DNA of 5,544 nt from Chlamydiota bacterium. Its GTDB lineage: Bacteria > Chlamydiota > Chlamydiia > Chlamydiales > SM23-39. Position 1 is the first letter of the stretch. Every line of letters begins with the position of its first letter. The notes under the pieces are model-generated. The model saw only the letters and a program-made list of their open reading frames with translations. It searched no databases and was not told where the DNA came from. A program made the translations under genes and the position numbers. Positions 4,932-5,544 of the stretch are shown here, piece by piece. Location of the stretch: positions 1 to 5,544 of the forward strand of contig DAIDLB010000107.1 in NCBI GenBank assembly GCA_027449725.1, read 5' to 3'.

Positions 4932-5544
4932 ATGAGCATTGCCTGTGTCATCCATTTTTGTACGAATGATCTTCGTTTTCTCCGGAAAAACGTCGAAGAG
5001 GCGAAAAAAATTTCCGATTGCGTTGTGATCCCTATCTGCGACCATTTTTTCAACGGCCGGCCGGAAGACAGGAAAAAGCTCAATTGGGTCTATCGGGAAT
5101 TTCCCGACTGCAATTTCATCGAGTTTGAATACGCTTCTGAAGCTACCTACACCCCTTTTGCTTACTCCAGCTCTCCAGCAGACAGGAATTGGTCGTCTTG
5201 CTGGCATTCAACGGCCAGGCTGATCGGGTATTTTTATGCTCCGCCCTCCTATGAGTACCTCTTGAATCTCGACGCCGACGAAATCCTTGAAGGAAACCGT
5301 CTTAGAAAGTGGCTTGATGGTGGAGAGTACAGGAACTATCTCGCGCTTTGGTTTGGGGCTTATCAGTATGCCCACCCTACATTGCGGACAGAGGAGCTCT
5401 TTACCTCCGCGCTCATGGTCAAACGGGGCGCTCTCGATCCGTTCTCGATGGTGCAGAAGGATGAGAGGTGGGGATTATTTATGCAAATTGCGGAGCCCAA
5501 GCTCCATGTGACCATTCCATTCGTTCATCACTATTCGTGGGTGA
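4932..5544 (+). CDS. Glycosyltransferase family 2-like protein (3' end outside window)
   Basis: The frame stays open from the ATG to the right edge (204 codons plus one base). The opening IACVIHFCTNDLRFLRKNVEEA resembles the first strand and helix of GT-A folds that act on nucleotide sugars. The segment YEYLLNLDADEILEG (107-121) contains DADE (114-117), the usual place of the metal- and sugar-nucleotide-binding Asp residues. Before it, ARLIGYFYAPPSYEYLLNLD matches the common pattern of a helix leading to the DxD strand. There is no signal peptide or membrane segment in the visible part, so it is probably cytoplasmic. The piece ends in FVHHYSWV, which reminds me of the conserved His-Tyr-Ser-Trp stretch in some bacterial and giant-virus transferases; that is memory, not a search result. 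Donor and acceptor are unknown. GC over 4921-5520 is about 49% by hand count, lower than the tol genes. The gene is not part of the tol operon. Confidence 0.68.
   Translation, partial: MSIACVIHFCTNDLRFLRKNVEEAKKISDCVVIPICDHFFNGRPEDRKKLNWVYREFPDCNFIEFEYASEATYTPFAYSSSPADRNWSSCWHSTARLIGYFYAPPSYEYLLNLDADEILEGNRLRKWLDGGEYRNYLALWFGAYQYAHPTLRTEELFTSALMVKRGALDPFSMVQKDERWGLFMQIAEPKLHVTIPFVHHYSWV

Noticed and set aside
4021..4935. Long open frame on the plus strand (304 codons) opposite tolR and tolQ
   Set aside because: The minus strand carries clear TolQ and TolR signatures over the same bases. The plus-strand translation is highly charged with no recognisable domain, as expected for an antisense shadow in GC-rich coding DNA.
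1..5544. A wholly novel defence or mobile system
   Set aside because: All six complete genes match the Tol-Pal/LysM block. No repeats, integrases, toxin-antitoxin pairs or array structure are visible; the unusual points are in gene linkage and domain variation.

Overview
The window carries a complete Tol-Pal operon on the minus strand, flanked by two genes that run off the window edges. In transcription order (right to left) the minus strand encodes tolQ, tolR, a short tolA-like gene, tolB, pal, a coiled-coil/LysM lipoprotein, and the first 169 codons of murI (glutamate racemase). On the plus strand, a divergent gene starts 44 bases from tolQ and runs off the right edge; it looks like a GT-A/family 2-like glycosyltransferase.

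The gene order ExbB/TolQ - ExbD/TolR - TonB-C protein - TolB - Pal - LysM protein matches the block I know from Chlamydiae (CT596 to CT601 in Chlamydia trachomatis). The protein sizes (231, 140, 213, 449, 221 and 203 aa) also fit. A murI gene is not expected in the animal pathogens (Chlamydiaceae) but is known in environmental members of the phylum. The best reading is therefore an environmental or uncultured Chlamydiae. The base composition (about 59% GC in a sampled stretch of tolB) is higher than I remember for cultured members, so the genus is open and other Gram-negative phyla are not strictly excluded.

The operon is very compact. TolQ and tolR are 1 base apart, tolR and tolA overlap by 40 bases, tolA and tolB by 17 bases, pal and the LysM gene by 4 bases (ATGA), and the LysM gene and murI by 4 bases (ATGA). 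The only real gap is the 53 bases between tolB and pal. It holds a good Shine-Dalgarno and a plausible internal promoter for pal, the LysM gene and murI.

Functionally, TolQ, TolR and TolA form the proton-driven inner-membrane motor. TolB is the periplasmic beta-propeller, and Pal is the outer-membrane lipoprotein that binds peptidoglycan. The LysM lipoprotein sits where CpoB (YbgF) sits in proteobacteria and should also touch peptidoglycan. MurI makes the D-glutamate for the peptidoglycan stem peptide. The unit thus links envelope constriction, peptidoglycan binding and a precursor step in a phylum with very little peptidoglycan. I see no tRNA, rRNA, mobile element, CRISPR array or clear terminator.
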